Assembly: GCA_947453875.1 (NCBI GenBank)
Contig: CANGIH010000193.1
Location: 1 to 5,647, forward strand
Source: Planctomycetaceae bacterium
Lineage (GTDB): Bacteria > Planctomycetota > Planctomycetia > Pirellulales > UBA1268
Length of the DNA: 5,647 nt
Direction of reading: 5' to 3'
The position numbers were made by a program, and so were the translations under genes. Below are positions 1-5,647 of this stretch, in pieces; position 1 is the stretch's first letter, and every line of letters starts with the position of its first letter. The notes under the pieces are model-generated. The model did not search any database. It had not been told where the DNA came from and was given only the letters and a program-made list of their open reading frames with translations.

Positions 1-750
1 CGGGTTCGTCGCCCCACCGGCCTGCCGGCCTACCTCGCCAGCCTCTACGAGGTGCCCCTGCTGACTCGCGAGCAGGAGGTGTGGCTGTTCCGCAAGTTCA
101 ATTACCTCAAGCACAAGGCGAAGACGCTCCGGGATCAGCTCGATCCGGAGAAGCCGAGCACGCGGCTGATGGACCAGATCGACTCGATCTACGAGGAGAT
201 CGTGGCCCTGAAGAACCGCCTTGTTCGTTCCAATCTCCGTCTCGTGGTGTCGATCGCCAAGCGTCGGGTGACGCCGGGTGACAGCTTCTTCGACCTCGTC
301 AGCGACGGCAACATGTCGTTGATCCGCGCGGTGGAGAAGTTCGACTACGCCCGTGGCAACAAGTTCAGCACCTACGCCTCGTGGGCGATCATGAAGAACT
401 TTGCCCGCACGATCCCCGACGAGCACAAGCGTCGGGATCGGTTCCGAGCCGCCGATATGGAGATGCTGCAGACGGCCGCGGACGATCGGACCGACGAGCA
501 CCAGCAGCGCCTTGCCGAATCGGATCGCCTGCAGCAGGTGGGGCGGTTCCTCGACCGCCTCGATTCCCGCGAACAGACGATCATCATCCGCCGCTACGGC
601 CTCGACCGGGCCGCCGAGCCGCAGACCCTCAAGGAGGTCGGCACGGCGCTTGGGGTGACCAAGGAGCGGGTCCGGCAGATCGAGGCCAAGGCGATGGAGA
701 AGCTCCGCGAGGCCGCGATGGCCGAGGCGGTCCTTCCCGAACTGGAATGA
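1..750 (+). CDS. Sigma-70 family RNA polymerase sigma factor, 5' end outside the window
   Basis: Directs RNA polymerase core to promoters in the cytoplasm. The reading frame is open from base 1 and reads RVRRPTGLPAYLASLYEVPL before the first possible start (a GTG at 52). That upstream stretch looks like sigma region 1.2, so the true start is left of the window and 249 residues are visible. In visible numbering, region 1.2 is about 8-40 and region 2 about 75-146. Region 2 includes NLRLVVSIAKRR, the DLVSDGNMSLIRAVEKFD core-binding helix and the FSTYASWAIMKNF DNA-melting and -10 helix. Region 4 is about 178-238, with the -35 helix-turn-helix TLKEVGTALGVTKERVRQIE followed by AKAMEKLREA. Only about 30 residues, mostly charged, separate regions 2 and 4, so an ordinary region 3 is missing. 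The usual WWIRQA of housekeeping sigmas is WAIMKN here. This fits an alternative sigma (group 2/3-like) rather than the primary RpoD. The family call is very secure; the regulon is unknown. Confidence 0.93.
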   Translation, partial: RVRRPTGLPAYLASLYEVPLLTREQEVWLFRKFNYLKHKAKTLRDQLDPEKPSTRLMDQIDSIYEEIVALKNRLVRSNLRLVVSIAKRRVTPGDSFFDLVSDGNMSLIRAVEKFDYARGNKFSTYASWAIMKNFARTIPDEHKRRDRFRAADMEMLQTAADDRTDEHQQRLAESDRLQQVGRFLDRLDSREQTIIIRRYGLDRAAEPQTLKEVGTALGVTKERVRQIEAKAMEKLREAAMAEAVLPELE

Positions 751-761
751 CCCCGGATCGG

Positions 762-780
762 CGTTGAACCCGGATCAACG
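762..780. terminator. Weak bidirectional hairpin between convergent stops
   Basis: CGTTGA (762-767) pairs with TCAACG (775-780) across a 7-base loop, starting 11 bases after the sigma factor stop. The right arm contains the stop codon of the convergent gene (775-777). The stem has only 6 base pairs, is not GC-rich and has no T-run on either side, so it is at best a weak terminator or 3'-end stabiliser. The call rests on position and perfect pairing only. Confidence 0.28.
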
Positions 781-2913
781 AGCCGGGCCAGCGGCCGGGG
801 CGTCGAACGAGGCGGGGCGAACCCCCTCTTCAGCGGTCGGGGAAGTGGCCGGCGGCGCGACTGCCCGGCGACTCCCCGCCCGCGGGCGGCGCAGTTCGTC
901 TGCCTCCTCCTTCGAAAGTATTGTCGCGGGCTGCCCGCCGGCCTGGCGGGGTCCGCCCGGCGCACCGGCCACGGCGCCCCTGTCTGTTGTGGCCGCCGAC
1001 TGGCTCGTGCCGGCCACGAAGTTGTCGATCGAGGCCCCCTCGCGGAGGTGCGTGAAAAAGCGGCCCATCTCGATCCGCTGCTTCTTGTCCTCGATGTCGA
1101 CATAGAGTTCGTCCCGGACCTCCTCGAAACGCACCACCTGCGGCTCGGTAAACCCTTCGCAGAAGAAGACCATGAACCGGTCGGCGATCTGCACGACGCC
1201 GGAAAGCTCTCCCGGCTTGAGGGCGAACACTTCTCGCTCCAATGCAGGCTGGCCGCCGTACCGCTGGATCGGTGGCACCTCGCCGCGGAGGGCGCGTGTG
1301 GTCGGATCGACCGAATACTTCTCGGCGAGATCACCGATCCGCTCCGACGACGGGTTTTCCCGCGCCAGCTGCCACACCTCCTGGGCACGCCGCTGGGTGT
1401 CGAGGATCACCACCCGGCACTTGGCACGCGGGCCGAATGTGGCGGCAAAGGCCTTGTCGAGGTCCTCCTGCGACACCGGCACCTTGCCGACGAGCTTCTT
1501 GAGCGCGACCGTCGGCTGGACGATGTCGTCCAGATAGTGCTTGAGCGGCACCTTGTCGTCGCGTGTCACGCGCTCGAGCCAGGCTGCGGTGTCGGGGGTG
1601 CCATCGGCCTTGCGGAAACCCATCGCCTCGGCCCCGCGGGTCACCTCGGCGTCGAGATCGGCCTGCGTGAGCTGGATCTGCCCCTTGGCGAGGGCCTGGG
1701 AAAGGAGCGTGCGGGTGATGAGGATCTCGAGGACATCGAGGCCGTGGCGGTCGAGGCAGACCTGACGAACGCGATCGATGCTCACCGGCACCCCGTTGAC
1801 GAGCGCCGCCACGCCGGGCGACGCGGCCGCCCGGGCCGGATCGTTCATCACGTTCTCGACCTTCGATCCCTCCTGGAGCTGGCGGAACACCACCGACGAA
1901 ACCTCACGGCTCTTCCGCTCGCGGAGCTCCTCGACGAGCCTGGCCTGCACGTCCTCGAGCTTCACGTCGGCGGCGGGGAGATGCCCCTCGCACTTGATGA
2001 TGATGAACTGGTCGGCCACCTGAACGACCGGCGAGATGCCGTCGACGGCCAGACCGAAGGCGACCGCCTCGAATCGCGGCTCGCCCGTATGGCGACGGAT
2101 CGGCTGGACCCACCCGTTGGCGCTGGCGCTGCCGACATCGACCGAATGCTGGCGGGCAAGCGAGCCGAAGTCGGCAGGGCGGGCAAGCACCTCCGCACGA
2201 ACCTTTTCGGCCTCGGCCTGGGTCCGGAGGACGATGATCCGAGCCTTCACGGCCGGCCCGTACTGATGCTCGTGGGCCTCGACGATCTCCTCGGGAGTGG
2301 GCTCGCTCTGCGACTGGGCGAGACGTCGCAGGGCCAGCATCGGCCAGACGATCTCGTCGGCATATTGCTGGGGGCTGACGCCCCGTTCGTCCTTGATCAG
2401 CTCGATCCACTTGTCGCGGGGCAGGTTGAACCGCTTGGCCATGATGTCGATCTCGGCATCGACCTCCTGTGGCCCGATGACGATCCCCTTCTGCTTGCAG
2501 CCCTGTTCGATGATCGTCTTGTTGACGATCGCCTCGAGGACGGAATGGCCATGCCTCGCGAGGCACTCCTCGGCCAGTTGCGATTGGGGGATCTCGCTGC
2601 CGTTGACCATGGCAGCCAGCTGATTGGCCGGCGGCAGGGGGGCTGCGGGCTGAGGGGATGCGGGCAGGGCAGCGGCCGGATTGGCTCCCGCCCGGGGGGT
2701 GGCGCCACGCGGAGCGGCCGGACGGCCACGGGGGGCCGGAGTCTGGGCGCCGGCAAGAGAATCACCCGTCCCGACACGCCACGCCAGACAGGCAAGCACG
2801 ATCACCGCCGCACCGAGCAGGCCAGGCCCGCCACCGATCCCTCCCGCCACGGCCCGTGCCAAGGCGTTCATCCGAGCGGTCGTTTTGACGATCGTCCCCC
2901 ATGCGCGGCGCAT
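775..2913 (-). CDS. Exported tandem SurA/parvulin-like protein (peptidylprolyl isomerase family), probably catalytically degenerate
   Basis: A 712-residue protein. The ATG at 2913 is chosen because AAGGAGG sits 7 bases upstream. The frame stays open upstream to 3141, but that stretch has no comparable ribosome site and reads as non-coding. A basic N terminus (MRRAWGTIVKTTAR) precedes a hydrophobic helix at about 31-46 (LLGAAVIVLACLAW). That is a signal anchor or signal peptide, so the body should lie outside the cytoplasmic membrane. A Pro/Ala-rich linker (about 55-97) leads to two homologous modules, about 98-356 and 367-633. Each has a SurA_N-like helical part starting VNG, followed by a parvulin-like rotamase part (about 222-311 and 493-587). 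A disordered Ala/Pro/Gly-rich tail ends the protein. Active parvulins usually carry a histidine in the first strand (RHIL) and another near the end (yHIIK). Here the strands read ARIIVL and CRVVIL, and the ends read QFIIIKCEG and RFMVFFCEG. A chaperone or scaffold role is therefore more likely than isomerase activity. The family call is firm; the activity is inferred. Confidence 0.88.
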   Translation of the reverse strand: MRRAWGTIVKTTARMNALARAVAGGIGGGPGLLGAAVIVLACLAWRVGTGDSLAGAQTPAPRGRPAAPRGATPRAGANPAAALPASPQPAAPLPPANQLAAMVNGSEIPQSQLAEECLARHGHSVLEAIVNKTIIEQGCKQKGIVIGPQEVDAEIDIMAKRFNLPRDKWIELIKDERGVSPQQYADEIVWPMLALRRLAQSQSEPTPEEIVEAHEHQYGPAVKARIIVLRTQAEAEKVRAEVLARPADFGSLARQHSVDVGSASANGWVQPIRRHTGEPRFEAVAFGLAVDGISPVVQVADQFIIIKCEGHLPAADVKLEDVQARLVEELRERKSREVSSVVFRQLQEGSKVENVMNDPARAAASPGVAALVNGVPVSIDRVRQVCLDRHGLDVLEILITRTLLSQALAKGQIQLTQADLDAEVTRGAEAMGFRKADGTPDTAAWLERVTRDDKVPLKHYLDDIVQPTVALKKLVGKVPVSQEDLDKAFAATFGPRAKCRVVILDTQRRAQEVWQLARENPSSERIGDLAEKYSVDPTTRALRGEVPPIQRYGGQPALEREVFALKPGELSGVVQIADRFMVFFCEGFTEPQVVRFEEVRDELYVDIEDKKQRIEMGRFFTHLREGASIDNFVAGTSQSAATTDRGAVAGAPGGPRQAGGQPATILSKEEADELRRPRAGSRRAVAPPATSPTAEEGVRPASFDAPAAGPAR

Positions 2914-2920
2914 CACGAGC

Positions 2921-2927
2921 CCTCCTT
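2921..2927 (-). promoter_or_regulatory. Strong Shine-Dalgarno site that fixes the parvulin-like gene start
   Basis: The minus strand reads AAGGAGG, then 7 bases (GCTCGTG), then ATG at 2913. This is a near-perfect anti-16S match at ideal spacing. It decides against the in-frame starts further upstream, such as the ATG at 3141, which would place a nonsense-looking extension before the signal anchor. Confidence 0.85.
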
Positions 2928-2968
2928 GGTCGAATCCCCGGCGTCCTGCCGATGGCAAACCTCTGGGA

Positions 2969-2997
2969 AACCTAGGAAACATCGCGATGTCGATCAA
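2969..2997 (-). promoter_or_regulatory. Candidate sigma-70-type promoter for the parvulin-like gene
   Basis: On the minus strand TTGATC (2997-2992; 4 of 6 to TTGACA) is followed by a 17-base spacer and TAGGTT (2974-2969; 3 of 6 to TATAAT, keeping the key T, A and final T). Transcription would begin near 2962, giving a leader of about 49 bases up to the ATG at 2913, which includes the strong ribosome site. The -10 match is poor, and promoter consensus in planctomycetes is not well established, so this is a candidate only. Confidence 0.32.
2979..2990. promoter_or_regulatory. Perfect 12-bp palindrome ACATCGCGATGT, possible operator
   Basis: ACATCGCGATGT is a perfect inverted repeat without a central gap, in the divergent intergenic region. 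It lies wholly inside the 17-base spacer (2975-2991) of the candidate leftward promoter, where a bound repressor or MerR-type regulator would act. The core CGCG and flanking GATG/CATC fit a small dimeric helix-turn-helix site, but no regulator is encoded nearby. A chance palindrome in GC-rich DNA cannot be excluded. Confidence 0.3.
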
Positions 2998-3116
2998 GGC
3001 GAACAGCCGCGACCCAATCCCCTCCGGGCCCCAGACTGCCGCGTTGCGGCTCCGAGGGGAACAAGGGTAATCTGACGATTCGCCCCTCCCCTCCCAGCTT
3101 CTCCAGGCTGTTGCCC

Positions 3117-3821
3117 ATGGCTGCCGAGTCCTCCCATCCACGCGGCAACGACCCGGCCCACCCGGAGTGCCTCACGGTACTCGGGCTGCTCCCCCCGGTG
3201 ACCGCCGAGGATGTCAAACAGGCCTACCTCGCCAAGGCGATGGCCGCGCACCCCGATCGTGGGGGCGATCCGGCGGCCTTCATCCGCCTCCAGAAGGCCT
3301 ACGACGACGCCAACGAGTTTGTGAAGTTCAAGGCAGGCAAGATCGAGTGGTTGGCCGCGAAGATCGAGGCCTACGCGCAGCAGCAGGAGGTTGCCAGCGA
3401 GACGATCGAGCGCGGCGGCGAGATCGAGATGGAGGATGCCGATTGGCTCCGCAAGAGCTTCGGCGAGGACTTCGGCCATGTCGCCGACAAACTCGTCACC
3501 GTCCGGCTGCGGGGACCGCGTGCCGACGACGTGTTCGCGATCCTCCTCGGATTCCGCGCCGAGTCACTGAAGGATCTCGCCACGCTCGACCTCGCCGGCG
3601 GCTCGATCACCGACGAGGGGCTGCTGCAACTGAAGGAGCTGAAGAGCCTCCGGTCGCTCGACCTCCGCGGCACGGCCGTCGGCAAGCTGGGCGCCGAGGC
3701 GGCGAAGTGGTTTGAAAATCTGGAATTCCTCGGCCTTCCCACCGGGGCGGTGGGCATGCTCGGAAGACTGGGGATGCCGCGCCGATTGAAGCTTGTCGTC
3801 GGCGATCCGCCGGCATCCTGA
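3117..3821 (+). CDS. J-domain (DnaJ-like) protein with C-terminal leucine-rich repeats
   Basis: A 234-residue protein, probably cytoplasmic, with no signal peptide or membrane helix. The ATG at 3117 is preferred to the TTG at 3111 because a short AGG at 3105-3107 is better spaced from it; this ribosome site is weak. Residues about 16-70 form a J domain: ECLTVLGL, helix II DVKQAYLAKAMAAHPDRGG and helix III FIRLQKAYDDANEF. The diagnostic HPD is at 45-47 and would stimulate the ATPase of an Hsp70 (DnaK). There is no Gly/Phe region or zinc finger, so it is a class C (type III) J protein. Residues about 72-105 are helical and charged, possibly coiled coil. Residues about 152-208 read as two or so leucine-rich repeats (LKDLATLDLAGGSITDEGL and LKSLRSLDLRGTAVGKLG, then FENLEFLGLP). 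The LRR part probably recognises a partner or client, which is inference. It is divergent from the parvulin-like gene and lies 58 bases before the hydrolase on the same strand, so it may be co-transcribed with it. Confidence 0.85.
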   Translation: MAAESSHPRGNDPAHPECLTVLGLLPPVTAEDVKQAYLAKAMAAHPDRGGDPAAFIRLQKAYDDANEFVKFKAGKIEWLAAKIEAYAQQQEVASETIERGGEIEMEDADWLRKSFGEDFGHVADKLVTVRLRGPRADDVFAILLGFRAESLKDLATLDLAGGSITDEGLLQLKELKSLRSLDLRGTAVGKLGAEAAKWFENLEFLGLPTGAVGMLGRLGMPRRLKLVVGDPPAS

Positions 3822-3869
3822 CCCCGGTCGTCGATCACGCCCCCGGCCGTCACCACCGCATTCACACAT

Positions 3870-3874
3870 GGAGG
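3870..3874 (+). promoter_or_regulatory. Shine-Dalgarno site deciding the hydrolase start
   Basis: GGAGG lies 5 bases before the ATG at 3880. The alternative in-frame ATG at 3868 overlaps this motif and would add four residues (MEDP), two of them acidic, before the signal peptide. The start at 3880 gives a canonical export signal (MRAFFLPAFR then a hydrophobic core), so it is preferred. Confidence 0.65.
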
Positions 3875-3879
3875 ATCCG

Positions 3880-4764
3880 ATGCGCGCCTTTTTCCTGCCT
3901 GCCTTTCGATCGGCCGCCTGCTGCCTGCTTGCGGCACTCCTGCCTGCCCCGATCCACGGCCAGGCCCCAGCCGCCCAGACGAAGGAACCTGCCGTGGCCG
4001 ACAGCCCGCTGACCCAGGAACAACTCGCCGAGATCTACGAAGCCCGGTCTGTCCGGGTCTCGGCGGCAAAAGACGTCGCGCCGGTCGATTTCTCCTACCG
4101 GCTCCTCAAGCCGGCGGAGGTGAAGCCGGGGCTGAAATACCCCCTTGTGATCTTCCTCCATGGCGCTGGCGAACGCGGCGACGACAACCTCGCCCAGCTC
4201 AAGTATCTGCCGGCCTGGATGGCGGAGCAGGGCGCCCGAGGAAAATTCCCCTGCTATGTCCTCGCTCCGCAGTGCCGCAATGACGAGAAGTGGGTCGACA
4301 TCGCCTGGTCCGACCTGAAGAGCACGCCGCAGAAACCCCAGCCGACCGTCGACATGCTGGGGGCGATCGCGGCGATCGAAGAGACGCTCCGCCGCGAGGC
4401 GGTCGATCCGCAGCGGATCTACCTCACCGGCCTCTCGATGGGGGGCTACGGCTCGTGGGATCTGGCGGCCCGCATGCCCGAACGCTTCGCGGCGGTGATT
4501 CCGATCTGCGGCGGGGGCGATGAGGCGACGGCCGGGAAGATCAAGAGCCTGCCGATCTGGTGCTTCCATGGCGACGCCGATCAGGCGGTGCCGGTGGAGC
4601 GATCACGGACGATCATCGCGGCGATTCGCGCGGCGGGGGGGGAGCCGAAGTATTCCGAACTCGCCGGCGTCGGCCACGATTCCTGGACCCCCGCCTACCG
4701 TGATCCGGCCGTCCTCGACTGGTTCTTCGCCCAGAAGAAGCCGGCGGCCCCGAAGGGGAAGTGA
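3880..4764 (+). CDS. Secreted alpha/beta-hydrolase, predicted esterase or peptidase of the prolyl-oligopeptidase/PHB-depolymerase-like type
   Basis: A 294-residue serine hydrolase predicted to be exported and to cleave ester or peptide bonds; the substrate cannot be read from sequence. Residues 1 to about 29 are a signal peptide (arginines, SAACCLLAALLPAP core, likely cut near HGQA). A Pro/Ala-rich linker runs to about 42 and the catalytic domain from about 68 to 285. YPLVIFLHGAGERGDDN (87-103) supplies the oxyanion HG. GLSMGGYGSWDLA carries the nucleophile Ser186 in a G-x-S-x-G elbow. IWCFHGDADQAVPV gives the acid, probably Asp234. GVGHDSW gives His266. The triad is complete, so the enzyme should be active. 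Length and layout match the small predicted peptidase/esterase proteins (COG4099-like) common in planctomycetes, where many act on polysaccharide ester groups; that role is only an analogy here. It follows the J-domain gene by 58 bases on the same strand with no obvious terminator between them, and its stop is 13 bases from the convergent cysteine synthase. Confidence 0.9.
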   Translation: MRAFFLPAFRSAACCLLAALLPAPIHGQAPAAQTKEPAVADSPLTQEQLAEIYEARSVRVSAAKDVAPVDFSYRLLKPAEVKPGLKYPLVIFLHGAGERGDDNLAQLKYLPAWMAEQGARGKFPCYVLAPQCRNDEKWVDIAWSDLKSTPQKPQPTVDMLGAIAAIEETLRREAVDPQRIYLTGLSMGGYGSWDLAARMPERFAAVIPICGGGDEATAGKIKSLPIWCFHGDADQAVPVERSRTIIAAIRAAGGEPKYSELAGVGHDSWTPAYRDPAVLDWFFAQKKPAAPKGK

Positions 4765-4777
4765 GGCGATCAGGCGG

Positions 4778-5647
4778 TCACTCCGGGAACAAGCCGGCGA
4801 TCGAGAGATAACGCTCGCCGAGGTCGGGGAGGATAACGACCACCATCTTGCCGGCGTTCTCCGGGCGCTTGGCCACCTGGATCGCCCCCCAGGCGGCAGC
4901 GCCACAGCTGATGCCGCACATCAGCCCCTCGCGCTTCGCCATCTGCCGGGCCGTCTCCATGGCATCCTCGTCGTCCACCTTCACCACCTCGTCGATGATG
5001 GAGAGATTGAGGATGTCAGGAATGAAGCCTGCGCCGATGCCCTGGATGCGGTGGCGGCCCGGCTTGATCGGCTCGCCGGCGAGCTTCTGCGAGATCACCG
5101 GGCTGTTGAGCGGCTCGACGGCCACGACCTTCAGCCCGGGCTTGTATCGCTTCAGCACCTCGCCGCAACCGGTGATCGTGCCGCCGGTGCCGACGCCGCA
5201 GACGAGGATGTCGACCTTTCCATCGGTATCGGCCCAGATCTCCTCCGCGGTGGTCTTCCGATGGATCTCCGGGTTGGCCGGATTCTTGAACTGCTGCGGC
5301 ATGAAGTAGTCGCTGCTCGACTTCGACACCTCCTCGGCGTGCCGGACCGCTCCCGGCATCCCTTCGGCGGCGGGAGTGAGGACGAGTTCGGCGCCGAGCG
5401 CCTTGAGCATCCGGCGGCGTTCAAGGCTCATGCTCTCCGGCATCATGACGCGGAGCTTGTAGCCACGGGCGGCGCAGACGTACGCCAGCCCGATGCCGGT
5501 GTTGCCGCTCGTCGGCTCGACGATGATCGTGTCGCGGCCGATCCGCCCTTCCTTCTCGGCAGCGTCGATCATCGCCGCGGCGATGCGATCCTTCACGCTC
5601 CAGAGCGGATTCATGTTCTCGATCTTGCCGACCACATCGGCGACACA
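4778..5647 (-). CDS. cysK: Cysteine synthase (O-acetylserine sulfhydrylase), N terminus outside the window
   Basis: A PLP enzyme that makes L-cysteine from O-acetyl-L-serine and sulfide, the last step of cytoplasmic sulfur assimilation. The frame is open to the right edge; the GTG at 5635 is internal, because CVADV precedes it in frame and matches the family. The 289 visible residues, against about 305-310 for whole enzymes, suggest roughly 20-25 are missing. In visible numbering the PLP lysine is Lys19 in NPLWSVKDR, and the substrate loop TSGNTG is at 46-51. The PLP phosphate loop GTGGTITG is at 153-160, GIGAGFIP follows at about 203-210, GISCGAA is at 245-251, and the family-typical end LPDLGERYLS is at 273-282. 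Most relatives have NPGGSVKDR or NPxxSVKDR, so Leu-Trp before SVKDR is unusual but does not touch the lysine. CysM or a cystathionine beta-synthase-like enzyme is less likely: the C-terminal GERYLS and the compact length favour CysK, and no CBS domain is present. Confidence 0.92.
   Translation of the reverse strand, partial: CVADVVGKIENMNPLWSVKDRIAAAMIDAAEKEGRIGRDTIIVEPTSGNTGIGLAYVCAARGYKLRVMMPESMSLERRRMLKALGAELVLTPAAEGMPGAVRHAEEVSKSSSDYFMPQQFKNPANPEIHRKTTAEEIWADTDGKVDILVCGVGTGGTITGCGEVLKRYKPGLKVVAVEPLNSPVISQKLAGEPIKPGRHRIQGIGAGFIPDILNLSIIDEVVKVDDEDAMETARQMAKREGLMCGISCGAAAWGAIQVAKRPENAGKMVVVILPDLGERYLSIAGLFPE

Noticed and set aside
3038..3050. GCCGC-GTT-GCGGC small hairpin in the divergent intergenic region
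   Set aside because: The stem is five pairs with a 3-base loop and no T-run. Such stems are common by chance at this GC content, and no known riboswitch or small RNA pattern surrounds it.
1048..3075. A 675-residue open frame on the plus strand opposite the parvulin-like gene
   Set aside because: Its translation is rich in Arg, Leu, Asp, Gly and His with no domain pattern, and it mirrors the third-position GC bias of the real minus-strand gene. The minus strand has a signal anchor, a perfect ribosome site and two recognisable modules.
2914..3141. N-terminal extension of the parvulin-like protein to an ATG at 3141
   Set aside because: The 76 extra residues show no family resemblance, would bury the signal anchor internally and would overlap the J-domain gene start. 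The AAGGAGG site fixes the start at 2913.
3862..4569. A 235-residue minus-strand frame opposite the hydrolase
   Set aside because: It is a high-GC antisense shadow. The plus strand carries a complete Ser-Asp-His triad with signal peptide and ribosome site.
4748..4758. CCCC-GAA-GGGG hairpin at the end of the hydrolase gene as a terminator
   Set aside because: Only four pairs, inside the coding region, with no T-run after it. It encodes the Pro-Lys-Gly-Lys tail and looks incidental.
1..5647. A defence, CRISPR, mobile-element or biosynthetic cluster
   Set aside because: No regularly spaced direct repeats, terminal inverted repeats, transposase, integrase, nuclease or reverse transcriptase motifs were seen. 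The genes are housekeeping or lineage-typical.

Overview
The window looks like ordinary chromosomal DNA from a high-GC bacterium, most likely a member of the Planctomycetota. The evidence is indirect. The sigma factor has the 'SDGNMSLIRAVEKFD...FSTYASWAIMKNF' type of region 2, the cysteine synthase has an unusual NPLWSVKDR lysine loop, and there is a J-domain protein ending in leucine-rich repeats. From memory all three are planctomycete-like, but no database search was possible. GC content is high throughout and all five genes share the same codon style, so nothing suggests recent transfer.

Layout, left to right. (1) 1-750, +: a sigma-70 family sigma factor whose N terminus lies outside the window. 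(2) 775-2913, -: an exported or membrane-anchored protein with two SurA/parvulin-like modules in tandem. It converges on the sigma gene, with only 24 bases between the two stop codons. (3) 2914-3116: the only sizeable non-coding stretch (203 bases). It is a divergent intergenic region with a strong Shine-Dalgarno site, a plausible leftward promoter, and a perfect 12-bp palindrome in that promoter's spacer. (4) 3117-3821, +: a J-domain protein fused to leucine-rich repeats. (5) 3880-4764, +: a secreted alpha/beta-hydrolase 58 bases downstream, possibly co-transcribed with the J protein. (6) 4778-5647, -: O-acetylserine sulfhydrylase (cysteine synthase), truncated at the right edge and converging on the hydrolase.

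No pathway unites the genes. The only thematic link is the divergent pair around 2914-3116: a putative extracytoplasmic folding factor and a cytoplasmic Hsp70 co-chaperone-like protein, which could share stress control through the region between them. I saw no tRNA, rRNA, CRISPR array, insertion sequence, phage gene or defence cassette, and no convincing undescribed multi-gene system. The points most worth a second look are the doubled parvulin protein that has lost the expected histidines in both copies, the J-LRR fusion, the sigma factor with almost no region 3, the palindrome in the candidate promoter, and a marked excess of GATC tetranucleotides.
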